Source: an uncultured Succinivibrionaceae bacterium (GTDB lineage Bacteria; Pseudomonadota; Gammaproteobacteria; Enterobacterales; Succinivibrionaceae). Taken from it: DNA of 41,092 bases. This document shows, one piece after another, positions 33,953-41,092 of the stretch. The stretch spans positions 1-41,092 of the forward strand of contig CALXNX010000017.1 of NCBI GenBank assembly GCA_944389865.1, written 5' to 3'. The position numbers and the translations under genes are program-made. A model generated the notes under the pieces. The model did no database searches. It saw nothing but the letters and a program-made list of their open reading frames with translations, and was not told where the DNA came from. The stretch's first letter is position 1; each line of letters starts with the position of its first letter.

Positions 33953-33997
33953 AAAGAGTTCAATTATTTGTTATTAAACAGTTTTTATAATTTAAGA

Positions 33998-34501
33998 TTA
34001 TTTGGCATCGTCTTTTATGGTGGCGCGCACAATTACGGCAGTCTCCACCGGCACATCGGCGAACTGGCCTGCAGTATGGGTCTTTAAGCTCTCAATCTTA
34101 TCTACGACATCCATGCCGCTGACTACTTTGCCGAATACGCAGTAGCCCCAGCCCATCATATCCTTGCTGCGGAAGTTTAAGAAGTCATTGTTGACGGTGT
34201 TGATGAAGAACTGGGCGGTAGCGGAGTGCGGATCCGGAGTGCGGGCCATGGCGATGGTGCCGCGTTCGTTCCCGAGGCCGTTGTCAGCTTCGTTGGCAAT
34301 GGGGGCGCGGGTCGGCTTCTGATTCATCTCCGGGGTAAAGCCGCCGCCCTGGATCATAAAGCCCTTAATTACGCGATGGAAAATGGTGCCGTCGTAATGG
34401 CCGTCTTTGACGTACTGTTCAAAGTTGGCGGCAGTTTCCGGGGCCTTGGCGTGATCCAGCTCCAGCTCGATGGTGCCAAGATTAGTCTCAAGAACTATCA
34501 T
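33998..34501 (-). CDS. ppiB: Peptidyl-prolyl cis-trans isomerase B (cyclophilin)
   Basis: Cytosolic cyclophilin of 167 residues. Catalytic landmarks: [15 protein letters not shown] (Arg and Phe of the active site), [22 protein letters not shown] and [20 protein letters not shown]. No signal peptide, so it is the cytosolic PpiB type rather than the periplasmic PpiA. ATG 34501 with GGAG seven bases upstream is used; a start four codons earlier at 34513 is possible. It is divergent from cysS with an inverted repeat between them and upstream of lpxH, the E. coli arrangement. Confidence 0.95.
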   Translation of the reverse strand: MIVLETNLGTIELELDHAKAPETAANFEQYVKDGHYDGTIFHRVIKGFMIQGGGFTPEMNQKPTRAPIANEADNGLGNERGTIAMARTPDPHSATAQFFINTVNNDFLNFRSKDMMGWGYCVFGKVVSGMDVVDKIESLKTHTAGQFADVPVETAVIVRATIKDDAK

Positions 34502-34528
34502 AAATAACTCCACTGGTTTAAAATCTGC

Positions 34529-34549
34529 GGTTAAAACTGAATTTTAACC
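34529..34549. promoter_or_regulatory. Inverted repeat in the ppiB/cysS divergent promoter
   Basis: GGTTAAAA-CTGAA-TTTTAACC is a perfect 8-bp AT-rich inverted repeat midway between the two start codons. It contains TAAAAT-like -10 sequences on both strands, so it may be a symmetrical promoter core or an operator. Confidence 0.4.
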
Positions 34550-34582
34550 CATTTGACGGTCAAGATTGGAAGAGAGTGCGTC

Positions 34583-35968
34583 ATGCTGCAGATTTACAAT
34601 ACCCTTAAGCATCAAAAACAGGAATTTGTACCCATTCATCCCGGTGAAATCGGCATCTATGTCTGCGGAGTGACGGTCTATGATTACTGCCATGTAGGTC
34701 ATGCCCGTACCTTTGTCAACTTCGACATGATCGTGCGCTATCTGCGTTATCGCGGCTATAAGGTCCACTATGTGCGCAATATCACCGATATTGACGACAA
34801 GATCATCAAGCGCGCCAATGAGCGCGGGGTCAAGGCCGGCGATCTCGCCAATGAGTTCATCGTCAAAATGCACGAGGATTTTGACAGGCTCAACATCCTG
34901 CGCCCGGATGACGAGCCGCGCGCTACCGACAATATTACAGACATCATCGACATCTGTGAGCGTTTAATTGCCGGCGGCCACGCCTACGTCGGCGGCAACG
35001 GCGATGTGATGTTCGAGCTTTCGTCCTTCCCGCAGTACGGCGCTTTATCGGGGCAGAAGCTGTCCGAGCTCAACGCCGGCGCGCGCGTCGAGGTAGAGAA
35101 GAGCAAGCGCAGTCCTTTTGACTTCGTGCTGTGGAAGATGTCCAAGCCCGGAGAGCCGGCCTGGCCGTCGCCCTGGGGCGAGGGGCGTCCGGGCTGGCAT
35201 ATTGAATGCTCAGCGATGAATCACAAGTATTTGGGCGAGCACTTTGATATTCACGGCGGCGGCTCGGATTTAATCTTCCCGCACCATGAAAATGAGATCG
35301 CGCAGTCCTGCTGCGCCTTCCACACCACGTATGTGAACTATTGGATGCACTCGGGCATGGTGATGATCAATGAAGAGAAGATGTCCAAGTCCCTGAACAA
35401 CTTCTTCACCATCCGCGATGTGCTGGAGCATTACGATGCCGAAACCGTGCGCTTCTTCCTGCTCTCGGGCCATTATCGCTCAGCGCTCAATTACTCCACT
35501 GAAAACCTGGATAAGGCTAAGGCCGGCTTAAGCCGCATGTATACGGCTCTGCGCGGTATCGATGTCAGCGCGGTGCCGGCAGATCTGCCGCAGAGCACTT
35601 ATGAAGAGCGCTTTACCGATCTCATGGATGACGACTTCAACACCCCGGGCGCGATGGCGGTGCTCTTTGATTTAGCTAAGGCCGTCAATAAAGCAGACGG
35701 TAAAGAGAAGGCGGAGCTGGCCGCCCGGCTGCAGCGCCTGGGCGTAGTTTTAGGCATCCTGTATCAGCAGCCTGAGGATTATTTAAAGGGCGATGCAGGT
35801 GCGGGCGATGATCCGCAGACAGCCGAAATTGAAGCCTTAATTGCCGAGCGCAATGCCGCCCGCAAGGCCCGTGATTTTGCCCGCGCCGACGCTGCGCGCG
35901 ATAAGCTCACCGCCATGGGCATTGTGCTCGAAGACGGTCCGCAGGGCACCGTGTGGCGGCGCAAATAG
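34583..35968 (+). CDS. cysS: Cysteinyl-tRNA synthetase
   Basis: Class I aminoacyl-tRNA synthetase charging tRNA-Cys, monomeric with a zinc ion. Starting at ATG 34583 ([15 protein letters not shown]) it is 461 residues, the E. coli length; the longer frame from 34553 is unsupported. HIGH-type motif HVGHARTFV follows the zinc ligand Cys in [16 protein letters not shown] is in [11 protein letters not shown]; the other zinc ligands lie in HIECSAMN and [11 protein letters not shown]. The DALR anticodon domain ends in [19 protein letters not shown] precedes the start. Confidence 0.97.
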   Translation: MLQIYNTLKHQKQEFVPIHPGEIGIYVCGVTVYDYCHVGHARTFVNFDMIVRYLRYRGYKVHYVRNITDIDDKIIKRANERGVKAGDLANEFIVKMHEDFDRLNILRPDDEPRATDNITDIIDICERLIAGGHAYVGGNGDVMFELSSFPQYGALSGQKLSELNAGARVEVEKSKRSPFDFVLWKMSKPGEPAWPSPWGEGRPGWHIECSAMNHKYLGEHFDIHGGGSDLIFPHHENEIAQSCCAFHTTYVNYWMHSGMVMINEEKMSKSLNNFFTIRDVLEHYDAETVRFFLLSGHYRSALNYSTENLDKAKAGLSRMYTALRGIDVSAVPADLPQSTYEERFTDLMDDDFNTPGAMAVLFDLAKAVNKADGKEKAELAARLQRLGVVLGILYQQPEDYLKGDAGAGDDPQTAEIEALIAERNAARKARDFARADAARDKLTAMGIVLEDGPQGTVWRRK

Positions 35969-35973
35969 TTGTT

Positions 35974-35997
35974 AAAAACCGCGGCCTGCGGCCGCGG
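35974..35997 (-). terminator. Strong terminator hairpin oriented on the minus strand
   Basis: CCGCGGCC-TGC-GGCCGCGG (35979-35997) is a perfect 8-bp stem directly after cysS. The U-tract (TTTTTAACAAC) follows on the minus strand, whereas the plus strand continues CCTAATTC. It could still end cysS transcripts weakly, but its orientation points at minus-strand transcription for which no gene is visible to its right. Confidence 0.6.
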
Positions 35998-36032
35998 CCT
36001 AATTCTGCGCAGTTAGTAAGAGTCATGGTGCG

Positions 36033-36269
36033 GTGGAAACTGCAGTGAGCAATTTGTTTCAGAATTTCGATTTCTTTGGTTATTCTTTTCCTAAACCGCA
36101 GTATCTGGGTGCAAAGTATATACACCGCAAGTGGATTGCAAATGAGGTTCCGGCTGACTGCCTTACCGTCCTCGATGCCTTCGCCGGATCCCAAAGTGTT
36201 GCGTACAGCCTGAAGCAGATGGGCAAACGGGTACTTACCAATGATTTTTTAAATTTTAATTTTGTCTGA
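36033..36269 (+). pseudogene. N-terminal fragment of a D12-class adenine-specific DNA methyltransferase
   Basis: 78 residues. FPKPQYLGAKYIHRKWI matches the motif X start (Y-L-G-x-K) of class D12 N6-adenine DNA methyltransferases, and TVLDAFAGSQSVAYSLKQMG followed by VLTND is motif I, the S-adenosylmethionine pocket, normally D-x-F-x-G-S/T-G-x-V. The frame stops at NDFLNFNFV, about where the rest of the domain (DPPY motif IV and more) should begin. No DPPY motif appears in the following 190 bases. It is therefore a truncated gene. GC content drops here, in line with an acquired and decayed gene. Confidence 0.7.
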
Positions 36270-36441
36270 TCTTAGTGATTTAAATGAATCCTGGAAGTTA
36301 AAGCGCGCTTTTGACGTAATTGAGCCGCAGATTAATAAATATATCGATAATTTTACGAGCAGGCGGCTTCATCTTATAGTGTTCAAATATAAAGGCAGCA
36401 GCTATACATCCCTCGCAGATGCAGTTTTTATAGTTAGATAA
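36262..36441 (+). pseudogene. Unrecognised coding fragment joined to the methylase remnant
   Basis: In the +1 frame relative to the methylase fragment, a start-less or TTG-started frame of 59 residues runs to TAA 36441 (LNESWKLKRAFDVIEPQI ... YKGSSYTSLADAVFIVR). Its composition looks protein-like and AT-rich, similar to the methylase fragment, but I recognise no family. It is most simply the end of a second gene fused to the first by a deletion. Confidence 0.35.
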
Positions 36442-36460
36442 GCATAAAGGAGACAGCCCG

Positions 36461-38398
36461 ATGTATCTGGAATCCTGCGAAGTCACCAATTTCCGCGGTC
36501 TGCGGCATTTGAATATCCGTTTTTCCTCCGGCAGCACCGTGCTTATAGGTGAGAATACCTGGGGTAAATCATCTTTATTAAGCGCGCTGTATTTGATGCT
36601 GGGACAAGGGGAGATCTGTTCATTTACTAAGGAAGATCTTTACGTCCCCATTGAGCTGAAGTTCAGTGAAAACGAGCAGGATGAGCGCCGCGCCCGCGCC
36701 CTGCGCAGATCCCAGCGCAGCGCTCCCAGCGCGCCTCCAAAGGAGCGCCCGGCCATCGATTTTGCTAAGACTAAGGGACAGCCTGCAGTCTGTAAAGATC
36801 CGGGGCCGGAGATCGCCGAGCTGCAGGCCCAGCAGGCTGAAGATCACAGCGAGCTGATTTCAGAGCCCCTGCGTCAGCTGTTTTTAGAGGATTTTGATTT
36901 CGTCGCCGGCGACGTCTTTATTAAAGAGGCCAAGTTCCTCGCTATCGATTTAATTTTCACGGAGCCGGGCGCCGGCGTATTGGAGCACTCCAAGCGTCTG
37001 CAGAGCTTGAATCCTGCCTGGCAGCTGTGCTCAGACGGGCTGCACCGCATCCATTGGCAGGCCATCGGCTACGAAAAAAACGGCAATTTCATCACCGAGC
37101 ATTATCTTCTTGATCGGCGCGGGGCGATTATTAACTGCTCCACTGAGAAAATCCTGCTCCAGCTCATGGCCATGAACCCGGTGCTGCGCATGCGCGACAG
37201 CCGCAGCAGCGGCACTGACGACGAAGAGGATGAGCCTGCGATCACCAATCCTGAGGAAAAGGAGATATACGATTTTTCCAAAATGCTCACTGAGCTGTCC
37301 GTCGATCCGGATGCCACCAGCGCTGAGGTGCTCGAGGGCCTGCGCACTTTAAATGAAATCTCTCAAAAGTATCTCTCCTCCTACGGGCACAATGCGCACA
37401 TGTTCCGGCGCGGCCGCACCCGGCAGCGCAGCATTAAGGACATGGTGACCCGTCCGGTTTCATTGGAGTCCTTATCTTCCTTAAAGCACTCGCTGCAAAG
37501 TCCGGAGCTCAATAAAGAAAAACTCCTGGCAGTGATGTTTGCCTCCGCACTATTTGTCTCCAAGGGCGCTCGGCGCTTTGACCGCTATGCGAGGCCGATT
37601 CTCATCTTAGAGGATATTGAAAGCCGCATGCACCCTTCAGTCCTGCTGTCCTTCTGGTCGGTGGTGGAGCCGGTGCCGGTACAGAAGATTGTTACCACTA
37701 ACTCCGGCGATCTGATTTCTGCCATTCCGCTGTTCTCGCTGCGCCGTTTGTGCCGGCAGTACTACGACACCCGCTGCTATGCGGTGCCGGAGCACTTCTT
37801 ATCGGCCGATGATCTGCGCCGTATTGCCTTCCATATCCGCTTAAACCGACCCATGACGCTCTTTGCCCGTACCTGGATCTTTGTGGAAGGGGAGACCGAG
37901 ATCTGGATGCTCTCGGAGATGGCGGCCTTATTGGGAATTTCCCTGGCCTGTGAGGGTATCCGCATGGTGGAATTTGCCCAATGCGGCCTGCATCCTTTGA
38001 TGAAGCTGGCCTCGGCCTTAGGCATTTCCTTCTACGTGCTCACCGACGGCGATGACGCCGGCAAGCGTTATGCTCAAAGCGTGGCCTCCTTTGTGGGCAG
38101 CAATTGCGCGGACGAGCATTTAACCGTGCTGCCGCACCTTGATATCGAGCATTTCTTCTACGCCAACGGCTTTGCGCAGGTGTTCCAGCAGGCCGCCGGC
38201 ATCCCTAGGCATGATAAGAAGAATCTGCATGCCGATAAGGTGATTGAGCTGGCCATTCACAAAAAGAGCAAGCCAGGATTGGCGCTTGCGGTGCTGCAGG
38301 AAATGCAGCAGCGCGGACGGGACAGCGTCCCGCCGCTCTTTGTGAAAATGTTAAGTTCGATTCTGCGGCTGGCCAAAAGCGAGATGGGCCTCGATTAA
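36461..38398 (+). CDS. OLD-family ATP-dependent endonuclease (YbjD-like)
   Basis: Overcoming-lysogenization-defect family nuclease: ABC-type ATPase plus C-terminal TOPRIM. Walker A is GENTWGKSS (30-38) after VTNFRGLRHLNIRF; the ATPase closes with ILILEDIESRMHPS (Walker B-like) and the switch region KIVTTNSGDLIS. TOPRIM acidic residues are seen in WIFVEGETEIWML (about 475) and VLTDGDDAGKRYA (about 528), so both active sites look intact. An Ala/Arg/Pro-rich insert lies at about 75-110 and an acidic one (TDDEEDEP) near 258. At 645 residues it exceeds E. coli YbjD (about 550). AAGGAG precedes ATG 36461. No helicase partner such as GajB is next to it, so it resembles a stand-alone class 2 OLD protein. 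Its role here may be defence or DNA repair. Confidence 0.85.
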   Translation: MYLESCEVTNFRGLRHLNIRFSSGSTVLIGENTWGKSSLLSALYLMLGQGEICSFTKEDLYVPIELKFSENEQDERRARALRRSQRSAPSAPPKERPAIDFAKTKGQPAVCKDPGPEIAELQAQQAEDHSELISEPLRQLFLEDFDFVAGDVFIKEAKFLAIDLIFTEPGAGVLEHSKRLQSLNPAWQLCSDGLHRIHWQAIGYEKNGNFITEHYLLDRRGAIINCSTEKILLQLMAMNPVLRMRDSRSSGTDDEEDEPAITNPEEKEIYDFSKMLTELSVDPDATSAEVLEGLRTLNEISQKYLSSYGHNAHMFRRGRTRQRSIKDMVTRPVSLESLSSLKHSLQSPELNKEKLLAVMFASALFVSKGARRFDRYARPILILEDIESRMHPSVLLSFWSVVEPVPVQKIVTTNSGDLISAIPLFSLRRLCRQYYDTRCYAVPEHFLSADDLRRIAFHIRLNRPMTLFARTWIFVEGETEIWMLSEMAALLGISLACEGIRMVEFAQCGLHPLMKLASALGISFYVLTDGDDAGKRYAQSVASFVGSNCADEHLTVLPHLDIEHFFYANGFAQVFQQAAGIPRHDKKNLHADKVIELAIHKKSKPGLALAVLQEMQQRGRDSVPPLFVKMLSSILRLAKSEMGLD

Positions 38399-38402
38399 GC
38401 CG

Positions 38403-39266
38403 CTACTCAATATTCTGTACCTGCTCGCGCATCTGCTCGATGAGCACCTTAAGCTCTACGGCAACCTGCGTAAGTGACAGATTTGAGGCTTTGGAGGCCA
38501 TGGTATTGGCCTCGCGGTTGAACTCCTGCATCATGAAATCGAGGCGCTTGCCGCAGGCCCCTCCTTTTTTGAGGATGCGGCGCACTTCGCTGATATGCGA
38601 GCATAAGCGATCGTACTCTTCCGCGATATCGGCTTTCTGCGCCAGGAGCGCTACTTCCTGCTCCAGGCGATTGGGATCCACTTCAATGGGCAGCGCTTTA
38701 AGGCGCTCTGTTAATTTAGCGCGCTCCTGTGCGGTGAGCTCAGACAGCATCTCCTTGACCGGAACGAGATCCTGCTCTATGGCATTGAGCTTATCCGCAA
38801 TTGCCTGCGCCAGGCGCACGCCCTCGCGCTCTCGGTTGGCCAATAAGTCTGCAAGTATGGCATCAAAGGTCTCTAAGATTTGACTGTCTAATACTGCGCT
38901 GGTGCTTTCATCCTGGGAAATCACACCGGGGTAGAGCAGGATCTGCATTAAATCGCACTGTCCCTGCGGATAGATCTCCTGAATATCCTTCAGGCGCGCG
39001 CACAGCTCATTTAAAAACGGGCGGTTTAAATTCAGACTGCTGGAGGCGCTGGGGGTAAAGCTTAATATGAGCTCAAATTTGCCGCGCAGGGCGGCGGCCT
39101 TGAGTTTATCGCGCAGTGCGCTTTCTAAATACTTAAAATCTTCCTGAATCTTGCAGCTGAATTCAAAATAGCGGCTGTTGACGGACTTTAAATCGATGCT
39201 GAGGCTGCCTGCCGGGAGATTAACGCGGCGCGAGGCAAACCCGGTCATGCTTTTAATGCTTTCCAT
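38403..39266 (-). CDS. yicC: YicC-family endoribonuclease
   Basis: Stress-linked RNase of the YicC family, reported to act on small RNAs in E. coli. N-terminal KSMTGFASRR, then SVNSRYFEFSCKI, LLYPGVISQDE, NRLEQEVALLAQKADIAEEYDRL and the very conserved end KRLDFMMQEFNREANTMASK followed by ELKVLIEQMREQVQNIE. 287 residues from ATG 39266 with AGGA seven bases upstream (E. coli 287). It is divergent from pyrE, as in E. coli. Its stop is only four bases from the OLD gene stop. Confidence 0.94.
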   Translation of the reverse strand: MESIKSMTGFASRRVNLPAGSLSIDLKSVNSRYFEFSCKIQEDFKYLESALRDKLKAAALRGKFELILSFTPSASSSLNLNRPFLNELCARLKDIQEIYPQGQCDLMQILLYPGVISQDESTSAVLDSQILETFDAILADLLANREREGVRLAQAIADKLNAIEQDLVPVKEMLSELTAQERAKLTERLKALPIEVDPNRLEQEVALLAQKADIAEEYDRLCSHISEVRRILKKGGACGKRLDFMMQEFNREANTMASKASNLSLTQVAVELKVLIEQMREQVQNIE

Positions 39267-39371
39267 GATGGTTCCTAATTCCAATTTGGTGATTAAGATA
39301 ACACGCAGACGCCTTTTAGGATAGAATTGACTAGGGCAGTGTGCCTGTTTTTGCTGGAGGAAGAATTAAAA

Positions 39372-40013
39372 ATGCAGGATTATCAGCGCAGGTTTATCGA
39401 ACTGGCTCTGGATAAGGGCGTATTGAAGTTCGGCAGCTTTATCTTAAAGTCAGGGCGCGTGAGCCCTTATTTCTTCAATGCCGGATCGTTCTGCACCGGC
39501 GCAGATTTGGCTGTTTTAGGATCCTGCTATGCTCAGGCTTTAATCAATTCAGGCCTGTCCTTTGACGTGCTGTTTGGCCCTGCCTATAAGGGCATCCCGC
39601 TGGCCTGCGCCACTGCCATGGCTTTAGCCACTGAGCACGGCATTAATGTGCCGTGGTGCTTCAACCGCAAGGAGATTAAAGATCACGGTGAGGGCGGCAG
39701 CTTAGTGGGCGCAACCTTAGGCGGCGACGTGATGCTGATCGATGATGTCATCACCGCCGGCACCGCCATTCATGAGGCTGACGGAATTATCCGCAAGGCC
39801 GGCGCGAACTTTAAAGCCGCCTGCATCGCCTTAAACCGTCAGGAAAAGGGCAACGGCGACATCAGCGCCATCGATGAGGCCAAGGGCGATCTGGGCATCG
39901 ACATCATTTCCATTATCTGCTTTGACGATTTAATGCAGTATTTAAACGATGATCCGCTGCTCAAATCGCATCTGCCGGTGATGGAGCGCTATCGCGAAGC
40001 CTACGGGGCTTAA
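39372..40013 (+). CDS. pyrE: Orotate phosphoribosyltransferase
   Basis: Transfers orotate to PRPP to make OMP in pyrimidine synthesis. 213 residues from ATG 39372 (GGAGGAAG upstream), as in E. coli. Features: [45 protein letters not shown] (catalytic loop) and the PRPP motif [14 protein letters not shown]. The frame extends upstream to 39327 without need. No rph precedes it and I see no UTP-sensitive attenuator hairpin with U-tract in the short leader, so regulation probably differs from E. coli. Confidence 0.96.
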   Translation: MQDYQRRFIELALDKGVLKFGSFILKSGRVSPYFFNAGSFCTGADLAVLGSCYAQALINSGLSFDVLFGPAYKGIPLACATAMALATEHGINVPWCFNRKEIKDHGEGGSLVGATLGGDVMLIDDVITAGTAIHEADGIIRKAGANFKAACIALNRQEKGNGDISAIDEAKGDLGIDIISIICFDDLMQYLNDDPLLKSHLPVMERYREAYGA

Positions 40014-40038
40014 TTTGGCGTCAAGCGCCTGAGAAAAA

Positions 40039-40059
40039 GCCGCCGCGAGGCGGTTTTTT
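40039..40059 (+). terminator. Rho-independent terminator of pyrE
   Basis: CCGCC-GCGA-GGCGG with a GNRA loop, preceded by five A and followed by six T residues. Confidence 0.9.
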
Positions 40060-40422
40060 ACATGAGTGCATTCTGTCTGTTTGGGAACGCATGATCCTGT
40101 CTGGTATTTCCGGCGCAGCCGGTGTTGAGCAGTAGAAATTTTGAATATTTTACTGCTCCCTGAAGGAAGACGTTTGAAAGACGTCAGCAACCTGCATATG
40201 CAGTCGGCCCTGACTGGCTCTGGCCGCAGCTCTCAGCGCTCTCCTCCAGGTCCAGCCGCCTGATCTTTCAGTACTCACGGCCATTTAAGGCGCTGTGCTG
40301 CAGAGTTTTCACTTGGAGGCATGTATACTGCAGTCGCTATATTGCGTACAGCTGTATCGCGTTATTGGGGAGCTAAACGCACCGCCTGCTGAGCTTACGG
40401 ATTTATATGTGCATCAGTTCAG
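40060..40422. other. Gene-free gap with several palindromes
   Basis: No convincing gene in 363 bases on either strand. It holds the inverted repeat at 40127-40158, the 12-bp palindrome CTGCATATGCAG (40192-40203) and TACAGCTGTA (40347-40356). Such density of small palindromes suggests old insertion or phage debris. Confidence 0.5.
40127..40158. repeat. Inverted repeat with AT-rich loop
   Basis: GAGCAGTA (40127-40134) and TACTGCTC (40151-40158) are perfect arms, extended inward by a G-T and two A-T pairs. Function unknown. Confidence 0.55.
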
Positions 40423-40680
40423 CTAGACAGCTGTTTTTGGCGGAACAATCGATGCACTTAAATGTACATTTACGGCCTTTAGGATCTGCAGGAACTTTTC
40501 AAGCGAAGGATTACCCTTCTCAGAAAGGATCCTGTACAGATGCGCCCTGTCGGTTGCGGCTTCTCCGGCAATTTCGGACATGCCTTTGCGTTTTGCCATG
40601 AGCCCTAGGATCTGCAGCAGATATTTTTGATTGCCGCTGGAAAGTGCGTCATTCAGCAGTACAACAAGATCTTCATCAAT
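40423..40680 (-). pseudogene. HigA-type helix-turn-helix antitoxin, N-terminus missing
   Basis: An 85-codon minus-strand frame without start codon: it begins IDEDLVVLLNDALSSGNQKY, continues LLQILGLMAKRKGMSEIAG and EAATDRAHLYRILSEKGNP, and ends SLEKFLQILKAVNVHLSAS with stop TAG at 40423. This is the pattern of the 'addiction module antidote' family typified by Haemophilus HI1420 (EDIAAYL-AAL, then ALGDIARAKGMTQIAREAGLSRESLYKALS-EGNPSF). About ten N-terminal residues and the start codon are absent, because a stop and the terminal palindrome of the neighbouring IscB element lie immediately upstream. In this family the toxin gene normally precedes the antitoxin, so it would lie beyond the element, outside the window. 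Confidence 0.7.
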
Positions 40681-40682
40681 TT

Positions 40683-40727
40683 ACGGCAAGGATACCCCCG
40701 CTTCTTAAGCGGGGGAGGAATTGCCGT
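40683..40727. repeat. Bipartite palindrome at the end of the IscB element
   Basis: Inner stem CCCCCGCTT-CTT-AAGCGGGGG (40695-40715, nine perfect pairs) inside an outer stem ACGGCAA/TTGCCGT (40683-40689 with 40721-40727, seven perfect pairs), separated by 5-base internal loops. The iscB stop codon (40705-40707) lies in the inner loop. This is the kind of subterminal hairpin recognised at IS200/IS605 ends. Confidence 0.8.
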
Positions 40728-41092
40728 CCTCCTGTGGTCTAATTTCAGTTAAATAGGTTCTGCGCTTCTCGATAAGCTTTAATTTCCTGCAGCTTACTCC
40801 AGCTGAAATACGGGAGCCGTCAAGGCGGCGCACGTCAAAATAGCCTGAGGCTCTGCGTCCGAAAATAAAGCCGGTTTCTCCTTGATACTTTACCTTATCA
40901 AACAGCCGAAAGCCTTTGATTTCGTATGGGGCCTGATTGAGTTTGCGGATGCCTCCCTTAAGAATAGTGAGCTTATGAATTTTGCGGTTGTGCCGGCGGG
41001 TCTGCTTTTGGAAAAAGTACCCCTCAAGGCGCTCAGCCTTAAGATTGCCTGCAATGCAGTAAGCGTCAGCGCAGTGCGATTTGGTAATGCCG
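40705..41092 (-). CDS. iscB: IscB-family RNA-guided nuclease, C-terminal part (runs off right edge)
   Basis: 128 residues in an open minus-strand frame that enters from beyond the window. It begins GITKSHCADAYCIAGNLK, in which HCADAYCIAG is the RuvC-III motif (H-x-x-D-A) of IscB and its Cas9 descendants. It continues FFQKQTRRHNRKIHKL, ILKGGIRKLNQAPYEIKGF, RLFDKVKYQGETGFIFGRR and SGYFDVRRLDGSRISAGVS, the conserved C-terminal target-recognition part of IscB/RRXRR proteins as I remember it. RuvC-I, bridge helix, RuvC-II and HNH would be upstream, so IsrB (which lacks HNH) cannot be excluded and intactness is unknown. It overlaps the terminal palindrome at its stop. Confidence 0.75.
   Translation of the reverse strand, partial: GITKSHCADAYCIAGNLKAERLEGYFFQKQTRRHNRKIHKLTILKGGIRKLNQAPYEIKGFRLFDKVKYQGETGFIFGRRASGYFDVRRLDGSRISAGVSCRKLKLIEKRRTYLTEIRPQEDGNSSPA

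Larger units (their letters stand above)
40681..41092 (-). mobile_element. IscB-carrying (ISC/IS200-IS605-like) element, one end
   Basis: From the antitoxin junction at about 40680/40681 to the window edge. The end carries a long bipartite palindrome, and the iscB reading frame ends within it. No terminal inverted repeats or target duplication are expected for IS200/IS605-type elements, which use subterminal hairpins. The other end, and the omega RNA region expected 5' of iscB, lie beyond 41092. No transposase is visible, so it may be non-autonomous. Confidence 0.6.

Noticed and set aside
1-41092. CRISPR array, tRNA or rRNA genes
   Set aside because: No evenly spaced repeats and no tRNA or rRNA landmarks seen on either strand.

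Overview
The window looks like a piece of a gammaproteobacterial chromosome of moderately high GC. Rho, CysS, PyrE, GlnA, PpiB, YicC and TypA match their Escherichia coli counterparts closely in length and motifs, and several E. coli-like gene pairs survive (ntrB-ntrC, the divergent ppiB/cysS pair, the divergent yicC/pyrE pair). Gene order is otherwise shuffled, for example typA sits between ntrBC and glnA. The frequent TTA leucine codons and the shuffled but recognisable gene set make me think of the Succinivibrionaceae/Aeromonadales side of the class, but that placement is inference.

Layout. 1-149: the 5' end of a TnpB-like transposon gene running off the left edge. 404-7585: nitrogen control (ntrC, ntrB), an orphan N-terminal fragment of a restriction-type DNA methyltransferase, typA and glnA. 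7596-12115: yihY, a ygiW-type periplasmic OB-fold protein, an MFS/LysR pair with a readable promoter, and a small metallophosphoesterase. 12112-17609: an MFS-recG-asmA operon. 17618-21016: pssA and a long aminopeptidase P. 21017-21960: an AT-rich accessory patch with a tiny ORF and a frameshifted unknown gene. 22026-27820: prlC-uvrD (translationally coupled) and rho with its leader. 27827-35997: ddl, trxA, yhhQ, polA, lpxH, ppiB, cysS. 36033-38398: DNA methylase debris followed by an intact OLD-family (YbjD-like) nuclease. 38403-40059: yicC and pyrE. 40060-41092: an antitoxin gene with its N-terminus missing, abutting the end of an IscB-type element whose gene runs off the right edge.

The most notable points are: (1) NtrC has lost the sigma-54 contact loop (no GAFTGA) and carries changed Walker A and Walker B residues, while NtrB looks intact and NtrC-like operators with sigma-70-like promoters lie upstream of ntrB and glnA. 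This suggests a sigma-54-independent nitrogen circuit. (2) A partial IscB (RuvC-III motif visible) ends inside a long terminal palindrome that abuts a beheaded HTH antitoxin, so the insertion apparently broke a toxin-antitoxin locus. (3) Several scraps of restriction/modification or accessory genes lie between housekeeping genes. No CRISPR array, rRNA or tRNA was seen.
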